Source: Acheta domesticus (lineage: Eukaryota > Arthropoda > Insecta > Orthoptera > Gryllidae). From it: a DNA stretch of 64,000 nucleotides. The stretch is taken from the NCBI GenBank assembly GCA_031308135.1, contig JAHLJT010008446.1:162313532-162377531 (forward strand), read 5' to 3'. Numbering within the stretch: the stretch's first letter is position 1; each line of letters begins with the position of its first letter. The notes under the pieces are model-generated. The model worked only from the letters and a program-made list of their open reading frames with translations. It did not search any database and had not been told where the DNA came from. The position numbers and the translations under genes are program-made. This document shows, piece by piece, positions 1-10,830 of the stretch.

Positions 1-657
1 CGACGTGTTGAGTGTTGTCAGGAAATGTTGAACCTCATGAACAGTGAACCTGACTTCGAAGATGACGTCATAACAGGTGACGAGTCGTGGGTGTTCCAGT
101 ACGACCCTGAAACGAAACGACAAAGCGCGGAGTGGCACACTCCTGCGTCCCCGCGCCCCAAGAAGGCCAGAATGTCGAAGTCAAAGGTGAAAACAATGTT
201 AATTGTTTTTTTTGACAATCTGGGGGTGGTCCACAAGGAGTTTGTACCCCCAGGACAATCAGTCAACGCCGCCTTCTACAAAAAAGTCCTCGAGAGACTG
301 CACAGGAGCGTCAAGCGGAAGAGACCAGAGATCGCTAGCCGGTGGAAGTTGCATCACGACAATGCCCCTGCCCACACCGCCTTCGTAGTGACCTCCTTTT
401 TGACCCGGATCGGGGTGGAAGTCCTTCCACAACCACCCTACAGCCCAGATGTGAGCCCGGCCGACTTCTTCCTCTTCCCGAAGCTGAAGTCACGCTTGAA
501 AGGAACCCGTTTTGAAGACGTCACAGCCATCCAAGCAGCCGTGACCAAATTTCTAAAGGACATGCCGGATGCTGACTTCCAGGGGGCGTTTGCAGCGTGG
601 AAACATCGATTGCAGAAGTGCATCGACGCAAGAGGAGAGTACTTCGAAAGATTTTAA
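1..657 (+). CDS. Mariner transposase, C-terminal catalytic part (5' cut by window edge)
   Basis: The frame is open from base 1 to a TAA at 655-657, giving 218 visible codons. The ATG at 25 is internal, not the true start. It encodes the DD34D catalytic domain of a mariner transposase, which cuts and joins transposon ends at TA sites in the nucleus. The first aspartate is in TGDESWV (codon at 79), the second in HHDNAPAH (codon at 358) and the third in SPADFFLF (codon at 463). Exactly 34 residues separate the last two, the mariner signature. The downstream PKLKSRLKG and the C-terminal YFERF fit the family. Mariner transposases are usually about 345 residues, so roughly the last 60% is present. 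No stop or frameshift interrupts it, unlike every other transposase here. Whether the N-terminal helix-turn-helix half is intact is unknown. Confidence 0.88.
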   Translation, partial: RRVECCQEMLNLMNSEPDFEDDVITGDESWVFQYDPETKRQSAEWHTPASPRPKKARMSKSKVKTMLIVFFDNLGVVHKEFVPPGQSVNAAFYKKVLERLHRSVKRKRPEIASRWKLHHDNAPAHTAFVVTSFLTRIGVEVLPQPPYSPDVSPADFFLFPKLKSRLKGTRFEDVTAIQAAVTKFLKDMPDADFQGAFAAWKHRLQKCIDARGEYFERF

Positions 658-730
658 GTCCCTGTAAAGATGAGATCAATAAAACATTGTTTCCAGAACC
701 GGTCTCATTACTTATCATACAGACCTTGTA
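1..730 (+). mobile_element. Mariner element, 3' part
   Basis: The window opens inside a Tc1/mariner-superfamily DNA transposon. The transposase frame runs to 657. It is followed by a short A/T-rich tail with AATAAA near 678 and a conserved-looking terminal stretch ending near ATACAGACCTTGTA (717-730), which I take as the 3' inverted terminal repeat. The 5' end lies outside the window, so TIR length and the TA duplication cannot be tested; the exact right boundary is an estimate. Confidence 0.8.
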
Positions 731-1174
731 ATGTAAAAGCTTGGAGCTTGCGATCTCTTAAGTTTACGGTCTTACGTCAACGGTTACGTGAAGTCATTGT
801 GAATGGTCTCGCTTAATAACACATTTCTAGGTTTTGCGGCTACGTTCACAAGAAGCGAAAAATTCCGTCAAACTATTCTGGCAGATCACGAAATAATTAT
901 TTATTTCAACGCCACATCCCAGCCCTTTGACGAGATACTTCGAGCTTCGCAGCCGTGGGTGGCCTGCTCGCTGACAAAGAGAGCTGTTCCGTTGGACCGG
1001 CCCACCTTAAACTCCGTAAAGTTAGAATCGCAAAGTTAAAAAAAAATTGAAATTAATCCCCAAATTTGTTACATTTTTGTCGCTAATTTGTTACGCAAAA
1101 AAAGTATCGCTCTTCATTTGACACTGTTATAACAAATGCTGTTAACTTGATATTAAGTTAGAATCGTAAAAACA
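731..1174. other. Unassigned AT-rich DNA
   Basis: Between the mariner end and the inverted-repeat element I see no gene, tRNA-like box or terminal repeat. A short open frame at 803-1039 has no family resemblance I recognise. Confidence 0.4.
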
Positions 1175-2914
1175 AGGAAACCAAGAAACTACTCAAATAA
1201 ATAAAAAATTAATTACATGGGAATTTGTCGCTTTTCTGTCGCTGAAAACTTACCATAAAAGAAATTTTATTACTCTTTAAACAATGGCAGAAACGGACAT
1301 TTCCGTAAACGCCGTTCTCAGTTAATGTCAAGTTAACAAAGGAATATCAAGAGAACCAAAAATTTCAGATGTAAATAAAAAATGTTTACGTGGGTATTAG
1401 GAAGTATTTGGGAAGTATTGCGCTTAATACTTCCCAAAAAAGGAAAAAAACAAAAACTCGCGCATTCGTTTTGATAAAATGTTTCGTTTCTGAAAAAGCC
1501 TAATTTCAAACTGATGTTCCTAGAAAACGTTTGAGTTTTCGAGTACTTTGTAAGAAATCATTTAAAACTCTTATACTCCCAAAAGCAATGTGTACATATA
1601 GCCGGTAATGTAAATTTTAATGACAGGAGGAAGAGGTCAAATAATTAGAGTTTGTTAATTTTTTAAGAAAAAAATGATGAACAACTCATTCAGTTCGATA
1701 CATTACTGATGTAATCAATACTTCTTCTATCTTTCAAATGAACCCAACTTTCAATGATGTTTTGGTTTCGACTATTCTTTGCCAGAAAATCTATGTCTCT
1801 AGTTATCCCTGCTAATTGGCTGAACCGCCGTTGTCGCTGATAGGCGTCACATACAACTGTTGACATTACAATAAGTGAGCGAAGAAATGGAACAGGCTAC
1901 TCAGGGATTCTGTGGAGCATCTCGTCAATATTATTTGAAGCAAGCACCATCAAATGATATTAAAATCGATGAAATCAGTGAAAAATGCATTAGAATTATC
2001 AGAAAAGATAAAAAATGACTTATTATTCGAAATCGAGGAAAAGTACAAAAACTTTCCTATAAAAATGGATCATTTTCTTTTGTCGTAATATCAAATGATC
2101 GATGATAATACTAAACGGCATTTTTCTGAAGTGAAAAAAATGACATTTAATTAAAATCCGCTCTCTAGTTACGAGGTACAAAGTGTTTATGGCTTTTTTT
2201 ATTATATTCCGGGTGTCTCGTTTTGATTCGCTCGTTTTGGATGTGAAACATTAAGAAAAGTAAAAAAATATAGGTGATTTTATGTCAAATTCAGTATATA
2301 AAATGTGAATACGGCTGCAAAAATATTTATCTATTGTATTACTCAATATGTTCTGAAATTATTGCTTTCATTTCCGTATAGTTTGGAAATATTAAGGAAT
2401 ACCATGTTAGTATTCGCTGATTTTACCATGTCATCAAATTGTTCAACATCTTTTGTTCATCAACGTAATGTAGACTGTGTACCAGGAACAGCATGTGAAC
2501 TACAAATCCTAACAATCTTTTCATATCAGGCATTATTAATCAAAGAACAAATGCATATAACACAAGCGCGCACACACACACAATTATACTAATAATTACT
2601 TTACATTATTTTAATAACATGAGTAACATGCAATGTTACTTGAACATTACGTATTAATATACACGTGCTTCTCCACTTTCAAAGTGCGTAAGCCCTTTCA
2701 CTTCCATATACCTATTACGAGGAACCTATTTAAGAGAGGCCGAGAATTTTAAGTAATCAAACAATATTTGAAATATCTTGCGAGGCTCGAAAGACGCAAC
2801 AATCAACAGATAGATTGTCACGTCAAGATTCTGAAAATTTCGTGTGGAAAATCCAGTACACAATGGGGTAGAGAAACGCCTGTTCGCCAACCCGCTCTCG
2901 GCAATGAGCAACGA

Positions 2915-3145
2915 TATTACCGTTTATACCGTCGACTAGCGGGGTTTTCCCCCTCAACCAGGTATCTCCCACCAGTGGGGCACCGCCCCAGCCGGGACAA
3001 GTTGTAAGCTCCCGACCGGTCTCCCGACATGTGTGGTAGTGTAGTGCATGCTAGTGTGTGTGTAGGACCTCCCGGTCAGAGGGACTGCAGTGACATCAGG
3101 TTGACGCACTGAGCCATCTCTCCCGGTCCCATAATTAGCACTTTC
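2915..3145 (-). repeat. Possible tRNA-derived SINE fragment
   Basis: Read on the minus strand this GC-richer patch contains TGGCTCAGTGCG (3116-3105), which resembles a pol III A box. It is followed by a weak B-box candidate and then a unique body. It sits in the spacer of the surrounding inverted-repeat element. No clear tail or target duplication was found, so the call is tentative. Confidence 0.35.
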
Positions 3146-3440
3146 AATAACGCCCTGGATATTTTTTTCCAAATTCTAGTAATCTTCGAGCAATATTGAG
3201 TGAAATATGTGCAATATAAAAAATACCAAAAACAAAATATTCGCAAAGCGCCATATTGTATTCGTTTTATTTTCTTAAAATTTAACAAACTTTAATTATT
3301 TTATCTCTTCGTCCTGTCACTAAATTTACATACTGGCTACATATACACATTATTGCTTTTGGGAGTTCAAGAGTTTTAAATGATTTCTTACAAAGTACTC
3401 GAAAACTCAAACGTTTCATAGGAACATCAGCTTGAAATTC

Positions 3441-3835
3441 TCGTGGCTCAAAGCAAAGTCGCTTGCCTTTCACCACTGAGGTCCGGGTTCGATTCCCGTC
3501 GATTCCCATGTGAAATTACTTCGGAAAAAACTAGTTTGGCTGCTTCACAAGCGCTAGTCCGACCCCTGTGAAGTGTCCTAAACCCTACCCCCTTCCTTAT
3601 TCCTTCCCAATTCTGGCCGCTGGGTAGTGACGCAGGGGCGCGCGGTGTGAGGCGCGTACGCGGAGATGCTACCTGGCGGCCCTCTTGACGACTACGAGAC
3701 GAGACATATAAATAATATAGAGCGCCCTGTTAAATACAGAAAGCGCGGATAGCAATAATGGAGGATTACTCCGCGGCGATCAACGCCCGACCTGGGGCTT
3801 TAGAGACGCGTTGCGTAAGGCAACAAATGTTTAAA
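3441..3835 (+). repeat. tRNA-derived SINE inserted in the right inverted arm
   Basis: The head has an A-box-like TGGCTCAAAGC (from 3444) and a canonical B box GGTTCGATTCC (3486-3496). A GC-rich body continues to about 3830. The homologous left arm (about 1500-1510) lacks this block, which shows that it is an insertion. The body contains GGCGCGCGGTGTGAGGCG and ends at a GCAACAAATG join where arm homology resumes. Confidence 0.55.
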
Positions 3836-4175
3836 AAAAATAGGCTTTTTTCAGAAACGAAACACTGTCAAAAACGACTGCGAAAGTTTTTTATTTTTTA
3901 TTTTTTTGGGAAGTATCAAGCAACAAATTTCCACGTAAACATTTTTTATTTATATCTGAAATTTCTCTTTTCGGTTCTCTTGGTATTCCTTTGTTAACTT
4001 GACATAAACTGAGAACGGCGTTTGAGGAAAATTCCATTTCTGCCATTGTTTAAAGAGTAACAAAATTTCTTTTATGGTTAGTTTTCAGCGACAAAAAAGC
4101 GTCAAATTCCCATTTAAAAATCCCATATATTTTTGTTTATTTATGTAATTTCTCGGTCTTGAGATTGAGATTCTG

Positions 4176-4320
4176 TCTTCACCCGCGTTAACACGTTAGA
4201 CCCGCGTTTGCGAACAACTCCATTTCTAGTATATTGTTTAAAAAGTAACAAAATTTATTTTACGCCATGAGCTGAGCAAATTACGCCATTACGCCATTTC
4301 TTTTTTACCATGAGCTGAGC
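4176..4320. other. Junction with a short direct repeat
   Basis: GCCATGAGCTGAGCAAA occurs at about 4264 and, with CCATGAGCTGAGCAAAC, again at about 4309, with ACGCCATT repeats between. It marks the 5' truncation point of the adjacent LINE. Confidence 0.4.
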
Positions 4321-5058
4321 AAACCAGAAGTCGACATCTCTGCGTCGTACACATGGCTCCGGCATGGGGATCTCTTTCTGGAGACAGAAGCCTTCATGAT
4401 AGCTATGCTGGACCAAGTGGTGCCAACTTTGAACTACAGAAAACACATTCTGAGAGATTTGACCATCCAATACGACACGTGTAGGAGATGTGAGGCCGCA
4501 CGCGAAGCTATCCAACACGTGGCAAGTGGATGTAGCGGCCACGCACAGGAATATAAAAAGAGGCATGATAAAGTGGCGAAGCAGGTCCACCAATTATTAG
4601 CAATGAAAACGGGCTTACTCGCCACTTCCTTGCCGTATTACAAATATGTCCCTCAGAACGTGCTTCAAAGTAGTGAGCACACACTCTACTGCGATCGCTC
4701 CATTATCATTGACAGACAATTTAGCGGCAATAGACCCGATATAACATACATTGATAGAAACCATCGGCATTAGGTATTGATATATCAATACCTAACACCC
4801 ACAATATATCGGTAAAACATCAAGAGAAGATCCAGAAATATACCGCTCACGCCCATGAAGTAGCTGCTCAGTAGAACCTCAGCAAAGTGACAACTGTGCC
4901 AATAATAATATCAGCCACAGGAGTGATCCCGAAAATGACACTTCGAGGACTAGAGTGTCTTCACTTGGGGGCCAGAAGTATACATAATATGCAGAAGGCA
5001 GTTATTATGAATACATACCGTATTGTTAGAAGCCAACTGAATCTTCAATAAAGCAACC
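4321..5058 (+). pseudogene. R2/R4-like LINE, 3' end with zinc knuckle and endonuclease remnant
   Basis: The frame 4321-4773 and a frameshifted continuation to about 5058 give the C-terminal end of a non-LTR retrotransposon polyprotein. Visible in order: a post-RT segment (ASYTWLRHGDLFLETE), a CCHC knuckle of the form C-x2-C-x8-H-x4-C (CRRCEAAREAIQHVASGC), a PYYKYVPQNVL linker and NRPD near the first stop. After the shift come IDISIPNTHN and ATGVIPK. A CCHC finger followed by an RPD...D pattern is typical of LINEs with a restriction-like endonuclease; subfamily assignment is inference. The element is 5'-truncated and has a stop and a frameshift. AATAAA near 5049 may be its 3' end. A second, diverged member is at 48339-52036. 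Confidence 0.8.
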
Positions 5059-5118
5059 GCACACCTGGCCATCATGCCTGTGAGTGGTTGACTTACTTAA
5101 TGAGAAAGTATATAGTCA

Positions 5119-5218
5119 NNNNNNNNNNNNNNNNNNNNNNNNNNNNNNNNNNNNNNNNNNNNNNNNNNNNNNNNNNNNNNNNNNNNNNNNNNNNNNNNNN
5201 NNNNNNNNNNNNNNNNNN
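5119..5218. other. Assembly gap, exactly 100 N
   Basis: A run of exactly 100 undetermined bases is a conventional placeholder, so the true distance is unknown. Open frames crossing it are meaningless. Confidence 0.98.
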
Positions 5219-6112
5219 AACACAGAAATGAAACTATTTTTCAAATCCTGCAGGGGGAAAAAAGGAACTCCTGTGAATTTATTGGAATTGGCAGAAAGAC
5301 GCAAGATGTTCTTAATGGAATGAAAGCGCCAGCACAGCTTCTTATAAATTCTCTATTCCTGTGACACACGTTTAGTCGTGGCAGCCGGACATTGAAGGAG
5401 AGGGGCTTTAGCTGACAGTGTAGAATTCGACCTGGGGGTTGCTTGTCTCTCACTGAATAGGCTCAGAGGAATTCCCCTCTCCTGACTTTGAGCGTGGGAA
5501 GTAACAGCTTGGCTTCTATACATGCATCTCCCTGCCCAGCATTGAAAATCATAAACTCTGATACGCATTACTCAAGGCCATGTGAGTGAATCAGAAAGTC
5601 ATAGTACTGGTTATGACACATTGTGCGTTGAAAGAGTCAGCAAGCAGTCGGAATACAACTACTAAGGTGGGTATTTTCAACTAACACTATGAAGCTGACA
5701 ATGAAGAGTGTTTAATATTCATTTATTGGTGATTTCTTCTGTAAATATGTTATATGTTTATGTATTTTAATAATTATAATAAAGTCGTGTAGTTTACCAG
5801 TTTCAGGACAGAAATGTCAATATCCCAAGGGTCATAAAATGGACAACCTTACATAAAATGGAAAGCTCCCTACACCAGAATTTTTTTATGTCCCAATCGA
5901 TTCCAGCTTAGACATATTTGACAAGTATTCGAGCGGAGACTGGGTTATGTGATGTTCCTTTGTCTGTCGCCGCAGTGACGTAGTGCAGCAGAGATGCAGT
6001 GAAACCAAACTCACTGTCTGGCACATGTTTTTCCTGTTTCTTATGTATGGCGTGTTCAGTAGTTTTTGTTGTTTATGTGTGTATTTATTTCATAATTCCG
6101 CAATTCAACTTT
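5219..6112. other. No gene recognised; 5' flank of the Merlin remnant
   Basis: Mixed-composition sequence without tRNA boxes, terminal repeats or recognisable protein. It may include the 5' untranslated part and terminal repeat of the Merlin element downstream, but I could not find a matching inverted terminus. Confidence 0.4.
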
Positions 6113-7011
6113 ATGAGACTAATGCATGTTGTAGCTATCGAAGCTGCAGTTCAGTGGGTGAGAGACCAGGGACTTGTTCCTGCTCAGAGACAGTGTCTCT
6201 TATGCACGACGCTCCTTACTTTGAGGCCAGCGAACAATGTATTTCATTACTTTTCATGTCAAAGAACTACAGACAGCAACCAAATAACAGGAGGTTAAGG
6301 GCTGCTGCAACACCGAACAAGTTTCTTCATAACATGAAGGTGTCAGTGCAGAAACTACTCGTAATACTGTACTGCTTTGTTTTGGCAGACACCTACGAGA
6401 GGAGGCGAAGGGAATGTGAAATGAACAATGAAGCTCCAATTGCAGAAACAACCATTGCAGAATGATTCCAGGCATTTAGAGGTGTGTGTGGACAGTTTGT
6501 ACAAACGTTATAAAGAAGAAAGCAAGATAGGAGGCAAAAGACTTATTGTAGAAATAGAAGAGTGCAAGATCGGCCGCAGGAAATTCCATCGCGGCCTTAT
6601 GGTAGAAGGAATGTGGATACTAGGCATGATTGATCAGGAAACTCGGGAAATTCAGCTAGAAGTGTGTCCTGATAATAGAAGAGTTGCAGTGACTTTGTTG
6701 CAACTTTTTGTTCAGCACATGAAACCGCGCACCACGATTTGCGCTGACTTTTGGAGGGGCTACAATCAGTTACAGCAGAACAATTTTATACATGCGGCTG
6801 TGAACCATTCCCTGTAACAGGAGTACACACAAACAATACAGAATCAAACTGGCAGCCTTTACAAAGAAGACTTTCTCAGGACGAAAGTATCATGAGGTTA
6901 TGGCAATGCATCTTGCCGAATATCTTTGGAGACAAGACTAAAAGATTAAACAGAGATCATTTTTGGATAAAGATAGAAGATATAAGGGAGTTGTATTCTG
7001 GACAAGAATAA
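6113..7011 (+). pseudogene. Merlin (IS1016/ISXO2-like) transposase, frameshifted
   Basis: The protein similarity runs through three frames. An N-terminal segment (6113-6298) has AVQWVRDQGLVP and spaced cysteines, as in the zinc-binding head of the family. A middle segment (to 6465) is in another frame. The ISXO2-like DDE domain (6466-6817) has IVEIEECKIGRRKFHRG, MIDQETREIQLE and TICADFWRGYNQL. A last shift near 6810 leads to GVHTNNTESNWQPL and the end at 7009-7011. Merlin enzymes are the animal relatives of bacterial IS1016/ISXO2 transposases. The first catalytic aspartate expected in EIDE reads glutamate here (EIEE); the second D (ADFW) and the E after the HTNN motif remain. With at least two frameshifts it is dead as read. 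No host-gene explanation fits better. Confidence 0.82.
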
Positions 7012-7296
7012 ATATGTTCAATTGAAGATTTAATATCATTGTGTCAAATATTTATTAACTCCCTATCCATCCCTATTTCATATTTCTTACGCTTAGGTTG
7101 GCAGAATGATTACAACTAGTGGTGGAGATGATGTCAGTGAAAAAAAATATGCATCACACTCCACTCATAACAAGTTTTCGCTAGTATCCCCAATTTTACT
7201 GTACTATATTTACCGAATATAAAAGGTGTTTTTTTTCCAAAATATCTCGTTCAAAAATTTAGGGGTGGTCTTATATTCACAGATTACACCTATAAT

Positions 7297-7491
7297 GCGA
7301 TTTTTATAACTTTGCCTCTCAAGGCCTGTCTTCATGATGGAATATGTCATGCTATTTTTAATCTTTCTCAGTCATGATGCTAGATATTGCATATCAAGAA
7401 GTGCTTGCAATAATATGACATCTACCAGCAAGACCAAGAAACATAGGAATATATGAGAAAGGGGCTTCAGAGGCAAAGTTATAAAAATCGC
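7297..7491. repeat. MITE with perfect 23-bp inverted ends
   Basis: GCGATTTTTATAACTTTGCC begins at 7297 and the complementary stretch ends at 7491; 23 bases pair perfectly. The core starts GGCCTGTCTTCATGATGG and is itself imperfectly palindromic. It is a relative of the hairpin element at 25633-25806. Confidence 0.7.
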
Positions 7492-7589
7492 ACTACAGTC
7501 AGTCAGGATTTATTTTTACATTGCCTTTCCATGTCAAGTAACTCATAAATGTTTCCAGACCTGGGTTGCAAGATACGATAAAGACCCGG

Positions 7590-7690
7590 TATATAATATA
7601 TACATATAATATATGTATATAATATATACATATAATACATATATATATACATATATAATAAATATATATATATATATATATACATGTATA
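7590..7690. repeat. AT-rich simple repeat (TA/TATG)n
   Basis: About 100 bases of alternating TA with TATACATATAATATATG-type interruptions. Low-complexity open frames here are not genes. Confidence 0.9.
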
Positions 7691-9246
7691 TTGTAATCGG
7701 TTCCCGCCTTTCCTCTCAACCAATCTTATCCTTATGTTATGTATGTGTGAGGAATACGTACGTGCGTTATCTTTTGCTCCAGATAGCTTATTTATTTAAC
7801 TAACTTTCAATTATCAACAAATCAACAAAAATCGACAAACATCTGGTCAAAGTAAACGCACTGTTGCCAACTCCTACCCACACATACGCACACACACTGT
7901 TTTTTCCAAAAATGCAATTACAGAAATTTTTAAATCGGTGGGTCGTGACCGGCTCCGTACGGATTATACCAATAAACTGTAGCTTCCTTTGCAGTGACAC
8001 CAGGTTTCTATCTATTGAAGGAATAACACATTTGTGTGAGAGAATAAAAAAAATCGGTCGGCAATCGCGCTTTCCGATATTCAATTTAATTAATTTTTTT
8101 CCCAAAATTACCACTTTTGAACTTTAGTCCAAATCAACAAATCGAATAATCTACACTGAATACACGTAACACATAAATATACCCTGGAACATACACAGTA
8201 CAAAACAAAACAAATACAAACCCTCAATACACTATAGTATACACTACAGTATACAGTTGTATACACTATAGTGTATACAAAATAATAAGGATTAGCTTCT
8301 CCTTGGAATGACATTTCTCATTTAATATTGCACGTGCCTTTCCTTCAAATCAAATTAATAACTTAATTTATTCAATTACTTGACTAGTTTCTGATAAATT
8401 GAGTAATTTTCTCTCATTTAATTAGAATTCTAATTTGAATTTTTGAGTGCTAGCTTGAATTTTGACTGCTCTTTTGAATTTTGAATGCCCATTCATTACC
8501 TCTTATAATTAAAACAATCTTGGCTGTGAACAACCTATTGTTTTTTGCAAGTCTTAAATGATCGAAAAAAACGCATGCACTTCCCTATCTGTTGTCATCT
8601 GCTTGGTATCGGGGCACCACATTGGAGTTCCTGTGCTCCGAACCAACTCCCTTCAGCAACGGCGCGAATACTCCACCAATGTAAACACGTCACCACGTGC
8701 TGCCCGTTGTCACCATGTTCCAACATAGAGGAAATCTACATTACACGTCGCGCTCCGTCAGCGGTGAAGCGCATTAGTTCGCATTCGAACCAGCAAACCA
8801 AAAATTATATACTATAGATACTTATACTTTACTTCTGCCAGTACTCGTGCTAGTGTACTTGTACAGTATTACCAAAGAAATTATTTATTTATATTTTTAA
8901 ATATTGCTTTTAAACAATATCACTACAAAAGTAACATTAGTTATTTAAATCATTTTTAAATTTAGTAAACGAAGATTGTTGAAACACTGCTGCAGGTAAG
9001 CTATTCCAATCTCATATCGTTCTATTCACAAATGAAAACTTTCCTACATGTGTTCGTTGTTTTTTCTCCTGAATTTTACATTTTTGATCATTTTTTCCAA
9101 TGTACGATGCCTTTTCTAGCCTCCTTCGAATTTCCTCCCAAGCTTTGCCTTTTTCCAAATACTCTTTATGCATTGCTCGTAATCTCAGCTTCCTTCGCTT
9201 TGTCTATTAAGTTTCTCACCCAAGAGTACATTTAATGTTCCTTTTT
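7691..9246. other. No gene recognised
   Basis: I see no coding family, TIR or SINE box in this stretch. The one structural item is a perfect 24-bp palindrome at 8257-8280, inside a 60-base cluster of GTATACACTATAG-like motifs (8221-8280). A moderately GC-richer patch at about 8600-8770 has no recognisable content. Confidence 0.45.
8257..8280. repeat. Perfect 24-bp palindrome
   Basis: The core GTATACACTATAGTGTATAC is self-complementary and extends two bases on either side. Imperfect versions precede it at 8228-8256. It could be a cruciform-prone AT palindrome; function unknown. Confidence 0.75.
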
Positions 9247-10830
9247 ACTTTCCCGTATACGTACGTATACACGGAGTGATATACGTAGTATAGGGAAAGT
9301 TATGTAATGCTGCGCGAAAAAATGGCCAATTTTCGGCGGAAAAAAATTAATTGCCGGGCCGTGAAAACGAATAAGTGGATAAAACCAGTTGCTAAATTAA
9401 GAAAAAAAATCCTCTATCTCGTGGTGTGGTCAAAATCCATGATTTGTTGCTTCTTTATACTTAAAAATCGATTGACGGCATTCCGTCCGTCTGTCCGTCT
9501 GTGGTCAACGCTAGCGCCTAAACCGTTCGGTCGATTTTCTTCAAAATTGATATTCCCCAGTCGATCTGATTCTAGTCGAAGCTTTGTGATTTTGAAAAAG
9601 ATTCTTTAAAATTTGGGGGTGCTTTATATGAAGCCCCCCGGGGGTTTTCAACATTTTCTCAAAAACGGCTCCAAATTTTTTCTTTAAATTTCTTGTATGA
9701 ATAGAGGAAAATACACTTTTTAACATGGCATAGGTCCAATTTTCACGTACAGCTCTGAATTTTCGAAAATTGTGAAAGTTTGAATTTTTTTCGGCGTCTT
9801 TCTCCAACTACAAAATTGAAGATAGAGATTTTTTCTTCAAATAAAATTTGTTCTGCATATTGAGTTCTTTAATAAAGGTCATGTAAATGTTTTTTCATAA
9901 TTTTGGTAGTTTTCGTGCAATATTGCGTGCAATATGTGCAATTTTAAAAAATTACAAAAACAAAATTTTCTCAAAAACGGCTCCAAATTTTTTCTTTAAA
10001 CTTTTGGTAGGGATAGTGGTAAATGTACTCTATCAATGACATAAAAGCCATTTTGGTCTATCGGTTGGTTTTTTCAAAAATTACCAAAATGTAAATTTTG
10101 TTACTTGTCTCTCACGTCGTTAATATTTACATTATCGGCGATTTTTTTACATTATTATATTTACGAGTATATATGCTTTAAATAATGTCAAGTAAAGTTT
10201 CTCGAAAACACTACCGTTTTCTGTGAAAAGTAGCTCAAATTTTGGCATTTTCAGAAATGCTCAAACGTCATTTTCTCGTATATGGCTGCAATTTGTTTCT
10301 TGAAACTTTTGTAACGGATAGTGCTAATTACACTCATTAGTATAGCGTGAAGTTTATTTTGAGTTTTTTTTGTTTTTTTCAAAAATTATATAAATGTAAA
10401 TTTTTTGAAAGATCTCTCACATCTTTAATATGCACATTATCCGCAATTTGTAAAGATGATTATATTTGTGAGTGTAAGTGCTTCAAATAACTTCAAATAA
10501 AGTATTTTGAAAACTCAAAAATTTTCTGTGAAAATGAGCTTCAAATTTCGCATTTTTAATAGTGCTAAAACGCCATTTTCTCTTAAACGGCACATAATTT
10601 TTAAAAGAAAATTGCCATTTACGGCTAGGTTTTTGTGTTCTTTAATATTCTAAAATTAATGTTTCTGTTCTACCAATAGGAAACCGAAAAATTAAGAAAA
10701 TGACAAAAAAATGTACTTTTGGCGATGATAGATGGTAGCTGGCAAGAAAGAGTATGTGGCAATTCCGAATAGCTAGCGAAGACCCAGGAAAATAGAAAAC
10801 TAATACGGGAAAGTCTGTGCCATTCTGTTT
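9247..10830. repeat. ACTTTCCCGTAT-family element with tandem units of about 305 bp (copy A)
   Basis: The left end is ACTTTCCCGTATAC (9247) and the right end reads CTAATACGGGAAAGTCTG (to about 10830). Inside, TTTTCTC followed by a degenerate AAACGGC..CAAATTTTT recurs at 9654, 9966, 10271 and 10576, a period of 305-312 bp. Each unit also carries the CTCTCAC(G/A)TC-TTAATAT segment, or relics of it. A GTCCGTCTGTCCGTCTGTG tract lies near 9488. No transposase is visible. Copies elsewhere are at 34727-35602, 43237-44294, 47755-48254 and 60659-61707. Confidence 0.7.

Larger units (their letters stand above)
1175..4175. repeat. Long inverted-repeat element (about 3 kb)
   Basis: Bases about 1175-1660 reappear as the reverse complement at about 3295-4175. 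Shared landmarks are the stretch reading GAGTTTTCGAGTACTTTG (near 1530; complement near 3395), the run AACAATGGCAGAAA (near 1281; complement near 4045) and TTTGTCGCTGAAAAC-like sequence near 1240 and 4085. The right arm is longer because a SINE is inserted at about 3441-3835. The spacer, 1661-3294, holds no recognisable transposase. A decayed frame near 1887-2017 starts at an ATG but is not a family I know. I infer a non-autonomous foldback-type DNA element; terminal motif and target duplication were not resolved. Confidence 0.65.

Noticed and set aside
803..1039. 78-codon plus frame after the mariner element
   Set aside because: No resemblance to a known family and no supporting splice or promoter context.
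7499..7723. Tyrosine/isoleucine-rich small protein
   Set aside because: It is the translation of a TA-rich microsatellite.
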